NCBI GenBank assembly: GCA_018432935.1
Contig: JAHDSF010000006.1
Coordinates: forward strand, 124,001-188,000
DNA length: 64,000 bases
Reading direction: 5' to 3'
Origin: Rhodospirillales bacterium
GTDB taxonomy: Bacteria > Pseudomonadota > Alphaproteobacteria > Rhodospirillales > Shumkoniaceae
The notes below the pieces were generated by a model. That model worked only from the letters and a program-made list of their open reading frames with translations. It was not told the DNA's origin and ran no database searches. Positions within the stretch are counted from its first letter, which is position 1. Every line of letters starts with the position of its first letter. A program made the position numbers and the translations under genes. Positions 1-8,969 of this stretch are shown piece by piece.

Positions 1-84
1 CTGTTCTACCGCGACAAGACCATGATGCTGTTCGGCGACGCCAAGAAGATGACCGAAGGCATCGTCCAGGCGCTGCAGTCGTGA
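1..84 (+). CDS. pntB: NAD(P) transhydrogenase beta subunit, C-terminal end (partial)
   Basis: Only the last 27 codons are in the window. The peptide contains LFYRDKTMMLFGDAKK followed by MTEGIVQALQS, which matches the conserved C-terminus of PntB, the NADP(H)-binding domain III of the proton-pumping transhydrogenase. PntB is a membrane subunit that uses the proton gradient to make NADPH from NADH. The rest of the gene, and presumably pntA, lies to the left. A hairpin follows the stop codon, and the next gene is convergent. Confidence 0.85.
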   Translation: MFYRDKTMMLFGDAKKMTEGIVQALQS

Positions 85-90
85 TTGTTG

Positions 91-124
91 CTCCCCCTCC
101 GCCCTTTCGGGTGGAGGGGGGAGC
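91..124. repeat. GC-rich stem-loop between convergent genes (REP-like or terminator)
   Basis: A C/T-rich left arm and a G/A-rich right arm flank a TTTC loop, forming a near-perfect stem just after the pntB stop. There is no T-run, so it is not a classic intrinsic terminator. It resembles the CCCTC/GAGGG hairpins at 16323-16425, 37741-37813 and 50269-50368, which suggests a dispersed family. Confidence 0.5.
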
Positions 125-131
125 CCTCGCC

Positions 132-1166
132 TCACCCTCCCGCCTCGCGAGGGGCGATACGTTGTCCGGCAGCGCGGGCGACGGGTTCCAGCGACGGCAT
201 TATCGCGTCGACCACCAGTCGGTGCAGGTCGTCGAAATAGCCCCCCGAGCGTGACGGGCTCTCGCCGTCCGAGATCAGCACCGCGGTCAGCCTCAGGCCC
301 GGCACCACGTACAGCATCTGGCCGCCGTAGCCGCGGGCGTAATAGACCGCTTGCCCGCGCTCCTCGGCGATCGCCCAGCCGTAACCGTAGTCGTGTCCGG
401 TCCACGGCGAGCGCCCCTGCGGCGTCCATGACGCGCGGACCCAGGCCTCGGAGAGCACCCGCTTGCCGTCGATGGTGCCGCCCTGGCGGTACATCTCGCC
501 GAACCGCAAGAGCGCGCGGGGCGACAGCGCCATGTTGTTGCCGCCCAGGTAGACGCCCTCGGGGCCGCGCTGCCAGGCCGGGATCGTGATGTCGAGAGGC
601 TCGGCCAGCCAGTCGCGGGCCAGATCGTACGTGCTCCGGCCGGAGGCCCGGGTCAGCACGGCCGACAGCAGGTGGTAGCTGCCGGTGGAGTACAGCATCG
701 GCCCGCCCGGCTCGGCTACGAACGGCCGGGCGAGGGCGAAACGCACCCAGTCGCGGCTGGTCACCCAGCGCCCGTAATTGGGGCCGGAGGTCGGCTCCAG
801 CCCGGCCTGCATCGCCAGCAGATGGCCGACCGTGATCCGGCGCAGGCGGGGATCGGGATCGGCCGGCATCCAGTTGCCGAGCAGGGGCGCGACCTTCTGC
901 TCGACCCCCTTCAGCACCCCGCGGTCGATGGCGGCGCCGACCAGGGCGGCGATCACCGATTTGCTGACCGACTTGATGTTGACGGGAACGTCCGTGCGCG
1001 GGCCGCGAAAAACGCGCTCGACCACGGTCTCTCCCTCGTGGGCAACCAGCAGCGCATGCAGGCGCTCCAGGCGTGATGCGCGGGTGACCGCCTCGTCGAG
1101 GGGCGCGGCGGTTGCGGAAAAGGCGGCGAGCAGGACCGCGAGGGCCGGCAGGATCTTGCTGGGCAT
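132..1166 (-). CDS. Serine hydrolase of the class C beta-lactamase family
   Basis: The 344-residue product starts with a hydrophobic signal segment (about residues 4-21) and is probably periplasmic. The SxxK nucleophile motif SVSK is at residues 66-69 and a YST triad element (in place of YxN) is near 159-161. A late RGYGG stretch may stand in for the third, KTG/HxG, motif. Families with this layout include EstB-like esterases, DD-peptidases and amidases, so the substrate is unknown. A GTG at 1217 would add 17 residues, but they would precede the signal segment, so ATG 1166 is preferred. The gene is divergent from the EamA exporter. Confidence 0.72.
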   Translation of the reverse strand: MPSKILPALAVLLAAFSATAAPLDEAVTRASRLERLHALLVAHEGETVVERVFRGPRTDVPVNIKSVSKSVIAALVGAAIDRGVLKGVEQKVAPLLGNWMPADPDPRLRRITVGHLLAMQAGLEPTSGPNYGRWVTSRDWVRFALARPFVAEPGGPMLYSTGSYHLLSAVLTRASGRSTYDLARDWLAEPLDITIPAWQRGPEGVYLGGNNMALSPRALLRFGEMYRQGGTIDGKRVLSEAWVRASWTPQGRSPWTGHDYGYGWAIAEERGQAVYYARGYGGQMLYVVPGLRLTAVLISDGESPSRSGGYFDDLHRLVVDAIMPSLEPVARAAGQRIAPREAGG

Positions 1167-1255
1167 GCCCTGCAGATGGTTGCGCCGTGCTCGCGGCGCG
1201 AGGGCCAGGTTCGTCACGCCGCAGCTACTGCTTGACCTCGCGCCCGGCGCTCGCT

Positions 1256-2212
1256 ATGGCGAGCACGGACAACTCCTCGCCGTCATCAGGAGACATCGTG
1301 CGCGCTTCGGTCTACAGGGCGGACGCCCTGCTGTTGCTCACGGCTGCGATCTGGGGGGCCGCGTTCGTCGCCCAGCGCGTCGGCATGGAGCATCTCGGAC
1401 CGCTGACCTTCAACGGCATCCGCTTCGCTCTCGGGGCGGTGGCGCTCCTGCCGCTGGTGTTGCACAGCGGCCGCCGTCCGCCGCTTTATGCGCAGGACGA
1501 GCGCGCGCGCGGCCGATGGTTCCCGCTGTTCGGCGGGCTGCTGGCCGGCCTTTTCGTGTTCGGCGGCGCGACCCTGCAGCAGGTGGGTCTCGTCTACACG
1601 ACCGCCGGCAAGGCCGGGTTCATCACCGGGCTCTACGTGGTGATCGTGCCGCTGCTGGGTCTGCTCTGGCGGCAGCGGCCCGACGCCGGCACCTGGGGCG
1701 GGGCGGTTCTGGCGGCCGGCGGCCTCTATTTCCTCAGCGTCACCGAGGAATTCACGATCGCCTACGGCGACCTGCTGGAGTTTCTCGGCGCCTTCCTGTG
1801 GGCGGGTCATGTTCTCATCCTCGGCTGGCTGTCGCCGCGGATGAACCCGATCCGGCTTTCCTGCATCCAGTTCGCGACCTGCTCCGCGCTCAGCTTCTTC
1901 GTCGCGGCGTTCACCGAGACGGTGACGATCGAAGGCATCCGCGGCGCCGCGATTCCCATCCTCTACGGCGGCCTGATGTCGGTCGGGGTCGCCTACACCC
2001 TCCAGGTGGTGGCCCAGAAGGACGCCCCGCCGGCCCACGCCTCGATCATCCTCAGCCTGGAGGCCCTGTTCGCGGCGCTCACTGGGTGGCTCCTGCTGGG
2101 CGAGGTGCTGAGCCCGCGCGCCGCCTTCGGCTGCATCCTGATGATGGCGGGCTTCCTGGCCGCCCAGCTCTGGCCCCTGTGGCGCCGCGGCCGCGGGATT
2201 CCGGCCGGCTGA
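1256..2212 (+). CDS. EamA-domain (DMT superfamily) exporter
   Basis: The 318-residue product has about ten hydrophobic helices in two EamA repeats. The opening repeat reads ALLLLTAAIWGAAFVAQRVG and the second half contains the matching segment ending in LEALFAALTGWLLLGE, a typical EamA repeat ending. Such inner-membrane proteins export amino acids or metabolites, but the substrate cannot be read from sequence. ATG 1256 is chosen because the residues encoded upstream look non-coding and overlap the divergent hydrolase. A GTG at 1299 is an alternative start. Confidence 0.82.
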   Translation: MASTDNSSPSSGDIVRASVYRADALLLLTAAIWGAAFVAQRVGMEHLGPLTFNGIRFALGAVALLPLVLHSGRRPPLYAQDERARGRWFPLFGGLLAGLFVFGGATLQQVGLVYTTAGKAGFITGLYVVIVPLLGLLWRQRPDAGTWGGAVLAAGGLYFLSVTEEFTIAYGDLLEFLGAFLWAGHVLILGWLSPRMNPIRLSCIQFATCSALSFFVAAFTETVTIEGIRGAAIPILYGGLMSVGVAYTLQVVAQKDAPPAHASIILSLEALFAALTGWLLLGEVLSPRAAFGCILMMAGFLAAQLWPLWRRGRGIPAG

Positions 2213-2290
2213 CCGTTTTCTTCCCGCGATGCGGACGTGAAACGGCTGCGTTCGGCCCCATCTGATGGAGCATCGGAGGGGAGGCGAAGC

Positions 2291-3316
2291 ATGCTCAGGA
2301 TCGGCATCATCGGGCTCGGGACGGGGATCAAGCCGCACGCCCTCAGCCTGCGGGAGCTGGCGGATGAGGGCCGGGTCGAGGTGTGCGCCGGCTACTCGCG
2401 GACGGCGGCGCGCCGCGATGCCTTCCGCGCCGCCTACGGATTTCCGGTCACCGACGATCTCGAGGCGATCCTCAACGATCCGGCGATCGATGCCGTGTTC
2501 GTCGTCACGCCCGCCAACACCCATCTCGAGATCACCCGCCTGGTCGCCGCCGCGGGCAAGCACGTGCTGCTGGAGAAGCCGCTCGAGGTCAGCACCGACA
2601 AGGCCGAGCAGGTGGTCCGCGTCTGCCGCGAGGCCGGGGTCAAGCTCGCCATCATGGTGCAGAACCGATTCAAGATCGCCGCGCTGACGCTGCGCGACCT
2701 GATCGACGGCGGCGAGATCGGCCGCGTCGTCAAGGCCGGCGCCTACATCCCGCTGTGGCGGCCGCAGGCCGGCTACTACGACCAGCCGGGGCGGGGCACG
2801 TTCGCCCAGGACGGCGGCGGCGTGCTGATCACCCAGGGCATCCATACCCTCGACCTGCTGCTCAGCTACATGCCGCCGGTCGCCGAGGTGACGGCCTTCG
2901 CCGGCACCACCCCGGTGCACGCCATCGAGGTCGAGGACGTGTGCGGCGCCGCCCTGCGCTTCGCCGATGGGGCGATCGGCGTCGTCGACGCCACCACAGC
3001 CTGCTATCCCGGCCTGCCGGAACGTGTCGAACTGGTCGGCGAGCTGGCGACCGCGTTCATCGACGGCGCGCATCTGCGGGTCTGTTTCAAGGATGGTCGC
3101 GAGCTGGTCGCCGGCACCGAGGAGGAGGTCGCCGGCGGGGCGGACCCGATGGCGTTCAGCCACAGCTTCCATCGTCGGCGCATCGAGGATTTTCTGGACG
3201 CGATCGAGAACGACCGCCGGCCGCGCGCCAGCGGCGAGGACGTGCTGCGGGCCCACCGCCTGATCGATGCCCTGCTCTTGTCTTCGCGCGAGCGGCGGCC
3301 GGTCGCCCTGGCTTGA
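2291..3316 (+). CDS. Gfo/Idh/MocA family NAD(P)-dependent oxidoreductase
   Basis: The 341-residue product begins with the Rossmann fingerprint GIIGLGTG at residues 5-12, and the family EKP motif is at 95-97, followed by an alpha/beta substrate domain. Relatives oxidise inositols, sugars or amino sugars in the cytoplasm. A GGAGGGGAGG ribosome site precedes ATG 2291. The Kelch gene follows after 13 bp and probably shares the transcript, which hints at a carbohydrate substrate handled by both. The exact substrate is unknown. Confidence 0.82.
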   Translation: MLRIGIIGLGTGIKPHALSLRELADEGRVEVCAGYSRTAARRDAFRAAYGFPVTDDLEAILNDPAIDAVFVVTPANTHLEITRLVAAAGKHVLLEKPLEVSTDKAEQVVRVCREAGVKLAIMVQNRFKIAALTLRDLIDGGEIGRVVKAGAYIPLWRPQAGYYDQPGRGTFAQDGGGVLITQGIHTLDLLLSYMPPVAEVTAFAGTTPVHAIEVEDVCGAALRFADGAIGVVDATTACYPGLPERVELVGELATAFIDGAHLRVCFKDGRELVAGTEEEVAGGADPMAFSHSFHRRRIEDFLDAIENDRRPRASGEDVLRAHRLIDALLLSSRERRPVALA

Positions 3317-3329
3317 GGAAGGAACGGGG

Positions 3330-4448
3330 ATGAACCGCAGGCAGTTCCTGGGTGGCCTGATGATCGCCGGCCTGTCGGCCCGGGCGGCGCTGGGCCAGGT
3401 GGGCGATGCGCCGCTGCAGGCGGCCGAATCATCGTCCAGCCTGTTCGCCTCGCTGCGCGACGGCAAACCGGTGCAGCTTGACGCCGAGCAGCTCGCCCAG
3501 CGGGTGTTCGACAGCCCGGCCCCGGCGGGTCCCGCCGGGCGCTGGGAGGCGCGTGCGCCGCTGCCGGTGCCGCGCAGCGAAATGGCCTGGGCGGCGGCCC
3601 TCGGCGGCCGCATGCACGTGATCGGGGGCTACGGCGAGGGGGCGGTGGCGCGGCCGTACCATCACGTCTACGACCCCGTCAAGGACCGCTGGCTGAAGGC
3701 GGCGCCGCTGCCGCGGGGCGCCAACCACGTCGCAGTGGCGGCCGACGCCGATCGCGTCTACGCCTTCGGCGGCTTCGTCGAGCAGAACCAGCACTCCGAC
3801 CGCAACGCCTATGCCTACGACCCGGAGAAGGATCGCTGGGCGCCGATCGCCCCGCTGCCGCGGCCGCGCGGTGCCGCCGCCGCGGTGGCGGTCAACGGCA
3901 GGATCTACCTTGTCGGCGGCGCTTCGGAGCCGGCCAAGGAGAGGGCGAGCGTCGGCTGGAACGAGGCCTACGACCCCAAGGCCGACCGCTGGACCGCGCT
4001 GAAGCCGCTGCCGGGAGCGCGCGACCATGCCGGGATCGTCGCCTACGACGGCAAGGTCCACCTCATCGGCGGCCGCTTCAACACCTTCGAGTACAACACC
4101 GGCCTGCACCACGTCTACCTGCCGGACCAGGATACCTGGATCGAGCGGGCGCCGCTGCCGACCCCGCGATCCGGCCACGGGCTGGTCGTCTACCGCGACC
4201 GCTTCTTCGCCATGGGCGGCGAGCAGGGGCGGATCGAGGGCGGCCGGCTGACCGAGGGCAAGGTGTTCGGCCAGATGGAAAGCTACGACCCCGAGCGCGA
4301 CAGCTGGCAGCATCATGCGGCGATGCCGACTCCCCGCCACGCGGTGGCGGCGGCGGCGATCGAGGACTGGATCTACGTGGCGGGCGGCGGCGCCGTTCTC
4401 GGCGGCGCCGTGCAGTCCGCCGTCACCGAGGCCTTCACCCTGGCGTGA
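3330..4448 (+). CDS. Tat-exported Kelch-repeat beta-propeller protein
   Basis: The 372-residue protein starts MNRRQFLGGLMIAG, a twin-arginine signal with cleavage likely near ALGQ. The mature part carries about five to six Kelch repeats, each with a double-glycine strand (VIGGYGE, AFGGFVE, LVGGASE, LIGGRFN, AMGGEQG, VAGGGAV) and a downstream Tyr-Asp-Pro and Trp. This predicts a folded periplasmic beta-propeller. NanM-type sialic acid mutarotases share the fold, but nothing here proves enzymatic activity. It sits directly behind the Gfo/Idh gene, so a role in sugar handling is inferred. Confidence 0.75.
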   Translation: MNRRQFLGGLMIAGLSARAALGQVGDAPLQAAESSSSLFASLRDGKPVQLDAEQLAQRVFDSPAPAGPAGRWEARAPLPVPRSEMAWAAALGGRMHVIGGYGEGAVARPYHHVYDPVKDRWLKAAPLPRGANHVAVAADADRVYAFGGFVEQNQHSDRNAYAYDPEKDRWAPIAPLPRPRGAAAAVAVNGRIYLVGGASEPAKERASVGWNEAYDPKADRWTALKPLPGARDHAGIVAYDGKVHLIGGRFNTFEYNTGLHHVYLPDQDTWIERAPLPTPRSGHGLVVYRDRFFAMGGEQGRIEGGRLTEGKVFGQMESYDPERDSWQHHAAMPTPRHAVAAAAIEDWIYVAGGGAVLGGAVQSAVTEAFTLA

Positions 4449-4458
4449 CGGCGAAGCG

Positions 4459-5757
4459 TCAGCGCGGGGCAGCCCCGGCGGGCCGGCAGCAGGTCTCGCG
4501 CACGGCGAACGCGGCGACCACGCCCGCCGCTCCGGCGACGATCAACGGCACCATCGCCCAGCGGTAGGCTTCGAGGGTGTAAACCCGGGCGCCGGCGACC
4601 ATCGCGCCTTCGACCCACAGCAGATCGAGGATCCAGCCGACCAGGTACTGGAGGACGGCGCTGGTGCCCATGGTGATCAGGTTGACGAAGCCGACGCAGG
4701 TGCCCGTGAGGTCGGGATCGTTCTGCTCCTTGATGGTGGCATAGTGGACCGAAGAGCAGCCGGTCGTCACGCCGACCAGGAACAGGAGCAAGTAGACGAC
4801 CGCCAACGGCAGCCCGGGAACGTAGACGAGCGCGGCGAACAGGGCCAGGGTCCCCGCCACGCAGGTCAGGATGACCGGCTTGCGCAATCCCAGGCGATCC
4901 GAGCACCAGCCGTTGAGGGGCGCGCCGATGACGTGTCCGATCAGCATGATCGAGGCGGTGAAGGCCGCCTCGGGCCGCGCAAGGCCGTAGGCGGTCATCA
5001 TGTACGACACCCCCCACAGGCCGCCGAAGCAGAGCAGCGGCCCGGAGATCGCCGCGTTGGTCACGGCGGGATGCCAGGACTGCGGGTTTCGCGCGACCGA
5101 CGCCAGACCGGACAGCACCCCGGTACGGCCTTGCGGCAGCGGCGGCGAGGGTTGGTTCTCCGGCCGGTCGCGGACGATCATCCACACCGCTGCGGCAATC
5201 GCAAACGCGAGGATGCCTCCGCCGACCTGGATCGCGCGCCAGCCGGTCAGGTCGATGACGCTGGCCAGCGGTCCCTGGGCCAGCGCCCCGGCGGCGACGC
5301 CGAACGCCGAGGTGGTGCCGAACATCATGGCGAAGCGGCGGGGCGGAAACCAGGCGACGATCAGCTTGAGGGTCCCGACATAAGCGAAGGCGGCTCCGCC
5401 GCCGATCAGCAGCCGTCCGACGTAGGCCGGCGGCAGGGTCTCGGAAACGCCGAACACGATGCTGCCGGCGCCGCAGATCACCGCGGCGATGCTGATGACG
5501 CGGCGCGGCCCGAAGCGGTCGAGGCCGATCCCCGCCGGGAGCTGCAGGCCGGCATAGGCGTAGAAGTAGAGGGCGGAAAGTGTGCCGACGATGGCGGCGC
5601 CAACCGCGTAATCGCGCATCAGGTCCTCGACCATGACGCTGGGCGCGACCCGGGCGAAGAAACCGTAAGCGAAGAACAGGGCGCAAGTCGCCCACATGAC
5701 CCATGGCGAGGCTGGGCGATCGGCGGCCGGGCGGGAAGCGACGCTGGCTGTGCGCAT
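4459..5757 (-). CDS. MFS transporter, downstream copy of a tandem pair
   Basis: The 432-residue product has twelve predicted helices and the MFS loop motif after helix 2 (GLDRFGPRR). Its N-terminus (YGFFARVAPSVMVEDLMRD) is nearly the same as in the neighbouring carrier, so the two are tandem duplicates. ATG 5757 lies 3 bp beyond the stop of the upstream copy; ATG 5778 would overlap it. The pair follows an RpiB-like isomerase gene, so a sugar, sugar acid or polyol substrate is inferred. Confidence 0.8.
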   Translation of the reverse strand: MRTASVASRPAADRPASPWVMWATCALFFAYGFFARVAPSVMVEDLMRDYAVGAAIVGTLSALYFYAYAGLQLPAGIGLDRFGPRRVISIAAVICGAGSIVFGVSETLPPAYVGRLLIGGGAAFAYVGTLKLIVAWFPPRRFAMMFGTTSAFGVAAGALAQGPLASVIDLTGWRAIQVGGGILAFAIAAAVWMIVRDRPENQPSPPLPQGRTGVLSGLASVARNPQSWHPAVTNAAISGPLLCFGGLWGVSYMMTAYGLARPEAAFTASIMLIGHVIGAPLNGWCSDRLGLRKPVILTCVAGTLALFAALVYVPGLPLAVVYLLLFLVGVTTGCSSVHYATIKEQNDPDLTGTCVGFVNLITMGTSAVLQYLVGWILDLLWVEGAMVAGARVYTLEAYRWAMVPLIVAGAAGVVAAFAVRETCCRPAGAAPR

Positions 5758-5759
5758 GG

Positions 5760-7031
5760 TCAGGCGACGCTCCGGCACCTGGTTTCACGGATCAACAGCG
5801 AAACGGCGACGGCGGCGGCGCTGACGGCGACCAGCGCCGCCATCGTCCACTGGTAGGCGGCCATCGAGTAGACGCGCGCACCCGCCACGCTCGCCCCCTC
5901 CCACTGGAGGTCGAGCAGCCAGCCGAGCAGGAACTGAAGAACGGCGCTGATGCCCATCGTCGTCATGTTGACGAAGCCGGAGGCGACGCCGGTGAAAGCG
6001 ATCGGGTTGTTCTCCTTGACCGTGGCGTAGTTGACGGACGAGGCGCCGACCACTGCGCCGTGCAGGATCAGCAGCCCGCAGACGAGCAGCCACGGCAGGC
6101 CGGGGACGTAGAGCACGATCGCGAAGCTGGCGACGCCGAGAACGGCGCACACCGTCAGGATCGGTTTGCGCAGGCCGATGCGGTCGGAATACCAGCCTAT
6201 CAGCGCCGGCCCCACCGTATGGCCCATCAGCATCATCGAGGAGGCAAGTCCTGCCGCCGGGCGGTCGAGCCCGTAGGCGGTCATCATGTAGGGAACCCCC
6301 CACAGCGCACCGAAGCATAGGAGGGGCGCCACCATGGTGGCGTTGGTAAGGGCGATGAACCAGGACTGCGGGTTGCGCAGCACCACCGCCAGCCCTTGCA
6401 GGAGGCGCGGCCGCGCCGCCGGGGCGGCGGCGCCGGACGGCGGGCCGTCACGGACGACCAGCCAGATCAGTCCGACCAGCAGGAACACGAACACGGCGCC
6501 GCCAATGTGGATGCCGCGCCATCCGGTGACGGCGATCAGGGCCGCCGCCGGACCCTGGCCAAGCACAGCCCCCGAGGCGCCGATCGTCGCCGTCAATCCG
6601 AAGATGAGGGCGAAGCGGTTGGGCGGGAACCAGATCGAGGCCAGCTTGAGGGCGCCGATCATCGCGCAGGCGGCGCCTGCGCCGATCAGCACCCTTCCGG
6701 CATAGGCGACGGCAAGGGTGTCGGCCACCGCGAACAACAGGCTGCCCAGCCCGCACACTGCAGCCGAGGTCGCGATCACCCGGCGCGCCCCGAAGCGGTC
6801 GAGGGCGACGCCGGTCGGAAGCTGCATCCCCGCGTAGGCGTAGAAGTAGAAGGCGGACAGGTTGCCGACCACCGCCGCGCCGACCCCGAAGTCCCGCATC
6901 AGGTCGTCGACGATTACGCTCGGAGTGACGCGGGCGAAGAAGCCGTAGCAGAACAGAAGGCAGGTGACGCCCCACATGAGCCACGCCGAACCGATGGCGG
7001 GGGCACGGGGGCCGAGAGCCGCTCGCTCCAT
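5760..7031 (-). CDS. MFS transporter, upstream copy of a tandem pair
   Basis: The 423-residue, twelve-helix carrier reads YGFFARVTPSVIVDDLMRDF after a short cytoplasmic N-terminus and has the loop motif ALDRFGARR. It is collinear with the downstream MFS gene along most of its length. ATG 7031 follows the stop of the RpiB-like gene by 14 bp, which fits an operon. The frame stays open further upstream, but there it overlaps the better supported isomerase gene. The C-terminal half (ATVKENNPIAFTGVASGFVN) matches the paralogue ATIKEQNDPDLTGTCVGFVN. The substrate is unknown. Confidence 0.8.
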   Translation of the reverse strand: MERAALGPRAPAIGSAWLMWGVTCLLFCYGFFARVTPSVIVDDLMRDFGVGAAVVGNLSAFYFYAYAGMQLPTGVALDRFGARRVIATSAAVCGLGSLLFAVADTLAVAYAGRVLIGAGAACAMIGALKLASIWFPPNRFALIFGLTATIGASGAVLGQGPAAALIAVTGWRGIHIGGAVFVFLLVGLIWLVVRDGPPSGAAAPAARPRLLQGLAVVLRNPQSWFIALTNATMVAPLLCFGALWGVPYMMTAYGLDRPAAGLASSMMLMGHTVGPALIGWYSDRIGLRKPILTVCAVLGVASFAIVLYVPGLPWLLVCGLLILHGAVVGASSVNYATVKENNPIAFTGVASGFVNMTTMGISAVLQFLLGWLLDLQWEGASVAGARVYSMAAYQWTMAALVAVSAAAVAVSLLIRETRCRSVA

Positions 7032-7045
7032 GGGCCGGGTCGCGC

Positions 7046-7504
7046 TCAGAAGAAGTCCCCTTCCGGTTCGGAAAGCATGCGCTGCCGCGGCACGTGCCGG
7101 CCCTCGTTGCAGAACGGCGTGTCGAGGAACACCTTGACCGACTCCTGCACGACCCAGAGACCGTTGAGGTTCTCGCCGAAGCAGGCGACGTTGGCATTGT
7201 TGTGGTCGCGCGTCAGGCGGGCGACGGTCGGGTTGTAGACCTGGGCGGCGCGAATCCAGGGGAAGCGGTTGGCCATCATGCAGACGCCGACGCCGCTGCC
7301 GCAGAACAGGAAGCCGCGTTCCGCCTTGCCGTCCCTGATCGCCATCGCCAGCGCCTTCGCGTGGACCGGATAATGGGCCATCTCGGTCGAGTGGCAGCCG
7401 ACGTCGAGCACGTCGTAGCCGAGCTCGGCCAGCAGTTCCTTGATCTTGGATTTCAGCGTAAAGCCGACGCCGTCGCTGCCGACGACGATGGTTTCCTTGG
7501 CCAT
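7046..7504 (-). CDS. RpiB/LacAB-family sugar-phosphate isomerase-like protein
   Basis: The 152-residue product has the size and fold markers of RpiB: opening strand IVVGSDGVGF, GYDVLDVGCHS, the FCGSGVGV loop with the candidate catalytic Cys68, and ARLTRDHNNANV. Two RpiB signatures are altered. The SDHAG motif is SDGVG (residues 10-14), and the histidine of the CHDPYTAR segment is Tyr90. These changes argue against plain ribose-5-phosphate isomerase and for another sugar phosphate, such as tetrose or hexose phosphates known for relatives. It leads an operon with the two MFS carriers and is divergent from dihydroorotase. Confidence 0.75.
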   Translation of the reverse strand: MAKETIVVGSDGVGFTLKSKIKELLAELGYDVLDVGCHSTEMAHYPVHAKALAMAIRDGKAERGFLFCGSGVGVCMMANRFPWIRAAQVYNPTVARLTRDHNNANVACFGENLNGLWVVQESVKVFLDTPFCNEGRHVPRQRMLSEPEGDFF

Positions 7505-7576
7505 GACGGGGTTCCCTGCTAGAAACGGTACGTCCCGCATTCTCGATAATCCCCGCGCTTGCCGCAAAGGAAAAAC

Positions 7577-8914
7577 ATGCCTGGCGCATTCGATCTTCTG
7601 ATTCGCGGCGGTTCCTGCGTCACCCCGAGCGGCATCGGGGAGGCCGACGTCGGCGTGATCGGCGGCCGCATTGCCGCGATCGGAGCCTTGGACCCGCGAC
7701 GCGCCGCCGAGGTGTTCGATGCGCGGGGCCTGCACGTGTTGCCGGGGGTCATCGACAGTCACGTCCACTTCCGCGAGCCGGGCGGCGAGCACAAGGAGGA
7801 CCTGGCGACCGGCTCGGCCGCCGCCGTGCTGGGCGGGGTGACGGCAGTGTTCGACATGCCCAACACCAGCCCGTCCGTCACCGGCGTCGCCGATCTCGCC
7901 CGCAAGTGCCGGGCGGCCAAGGGCCGGGTCTGGTGCGACATAGCCTTCTTCGTCGGCGCGACGGCGGACAATGTCGAGGAACTGGCGCGGCTGGAACAGG
8001 AGCCCGCCTGCGCCGGTGTCAAGCTGTTCATGGGCAGTTCGACCGGCAGCCTGCTGGTCGAGGACGATGCTACCCTCGCCGCGGTGCTCGGCAACGGCTC
8101 GCGGCGGCTGATGGTGCACGCCGAGGATGAGGCCCGGCTGCGCGCCCGCAAGGGGATGCTGAGTGCCGAACCGGCGAGCCATGCGGACTGGCGCGACGCC
8201 GAGACGGCGGCGCAGGCGGTGCGGCGGCTGCTTGCCTTCGCTCGCGGCCAGGGTCGGCGCGTCCACGTGGCGCATGCCAGCACCGCAGACGAAATGACCC
8301 TGCTGGCGCAGGCGCGCGACATCGCCACCGTCGAAGTCACGCCGCACCACCTCACCCTGACCGCGCCGGACGCCTACCGGCGGCTCGGCACGCGGGCGGT
8401 CGTCAACCCGCCGGTGCGCGACGCCGCTCATGTCGCCGCGCTGTGGGAGGCGGTGCGCTCGGGGCTGGTGGACACTCTGGGGTCGGACCATGCCCCGCAT
8501 ACGATCGAGGAGAAGGCGAAGGGCTTTCCCGGCGCTCCGTCCGGCATGCCGGGCGTGCAGACGCTGGTGCCGCTGATGCTCGACCACGTCAATGCCGGGC
8601 GGCTGTCGCTGCAGCGCTTCGTCGACCTCGCCTCGGCGGGGCCGGCGCGGGTGTTCGGCATCGCCGGCAAGGGCCGCATCGCCCAGGGCTACGACGCCGA
8701 CTTCACGATCGTCGACCTCGCCGCCTCGCGCACCATCGCCGACCACTGGATCGCCAGCCGCTGCGGCTGGACGCCCTATGCCGGCATGACGGTGAAGGGC
8801 TGGCCGGTGGCGACCGTGATCCGCGGCCGCGTCGTCGCCCGCGACGGCGCCCTGGCGGGCGATCCTGCCGGGGAGGCGCTGAGCTTTCTCGAGGTTCCGG
8901 GACATCGCCGCTGA
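7577..8914 (+). CDS. pyrC: Dihydroorotase
   Basis: The 445-residue cytoplasmic amidohydrolase interconverts carbamoyl-aspartate and dihydroorotate in pyrimidine synthesis. The metal motif DSHVHFREPG lies near residue 56-65, and the stretch VKLFMGSSTG carries the likely bridging lysine. VHAEDE and TPHHLTLT supply further histidines, and GSDHAPH carries the catalytic aspartate. Length and motifs fit the bacterial dihydroorotase of the AllB/PyrC-type family. An allantoinase or hydantoinase function is less likely but not excluded. ATG 7577 has AAAGGA upstream. It stands alone, without other pyr genes nearby. Confidence 0.8.
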   Translation: MPGAFDLLIRGGSCVTPSGIGEADVGVIGGRIAAIGALDPRRAAEVFDARGLHVLPGVIDSHVHFREPGGEHKEDLATGSAAAVLGGVTAVFDMPNTSPSVTGVADLARKCRAAKGRVWCDIAFFVGATADNVEELARLEQEPACAGVKLFMGSSTGSLLVEDDATLAAVLGNGSRRLMVHAEDEARLRARKGMLSAEPASHADWRDAETAAQAVRRLLAFARGQGRRVHVAHASTADEMTLLAQARDIATVEVTPHHLTLTAPDAYRRLGTRAVVNPPVRDAAHVAALWEAVRSGLVDTLGSDHAPHTIEEKAKGFPGAPSGMPGVQTLVPLMLDHVNAGRLSLQRFVDLASAGPARVFGIAGKGRIAQGYDADFTIVDLAASRTIADHWIASRCGWTPYAGMTVKGWPVATVIRGRVVARDGALAGDPAGEALSFLEVPGHRR

Positions 8915-8969
8915 AAGGCCGGACGAAGGCGGCTCGATGTCCGGACCGGGTAGCTGGAGGAGGACCGGC

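Noticed and set aside
1286..3613. Very long open frame on the minus strand across the EamA and Gfo/Idh genes
   Set aside because: It is antisense to two genes with clear domain motifs, has low-complexity Arg/Ala/Gly composition and no recognisable family, as expected for shadow frames in GC-rich DNA.
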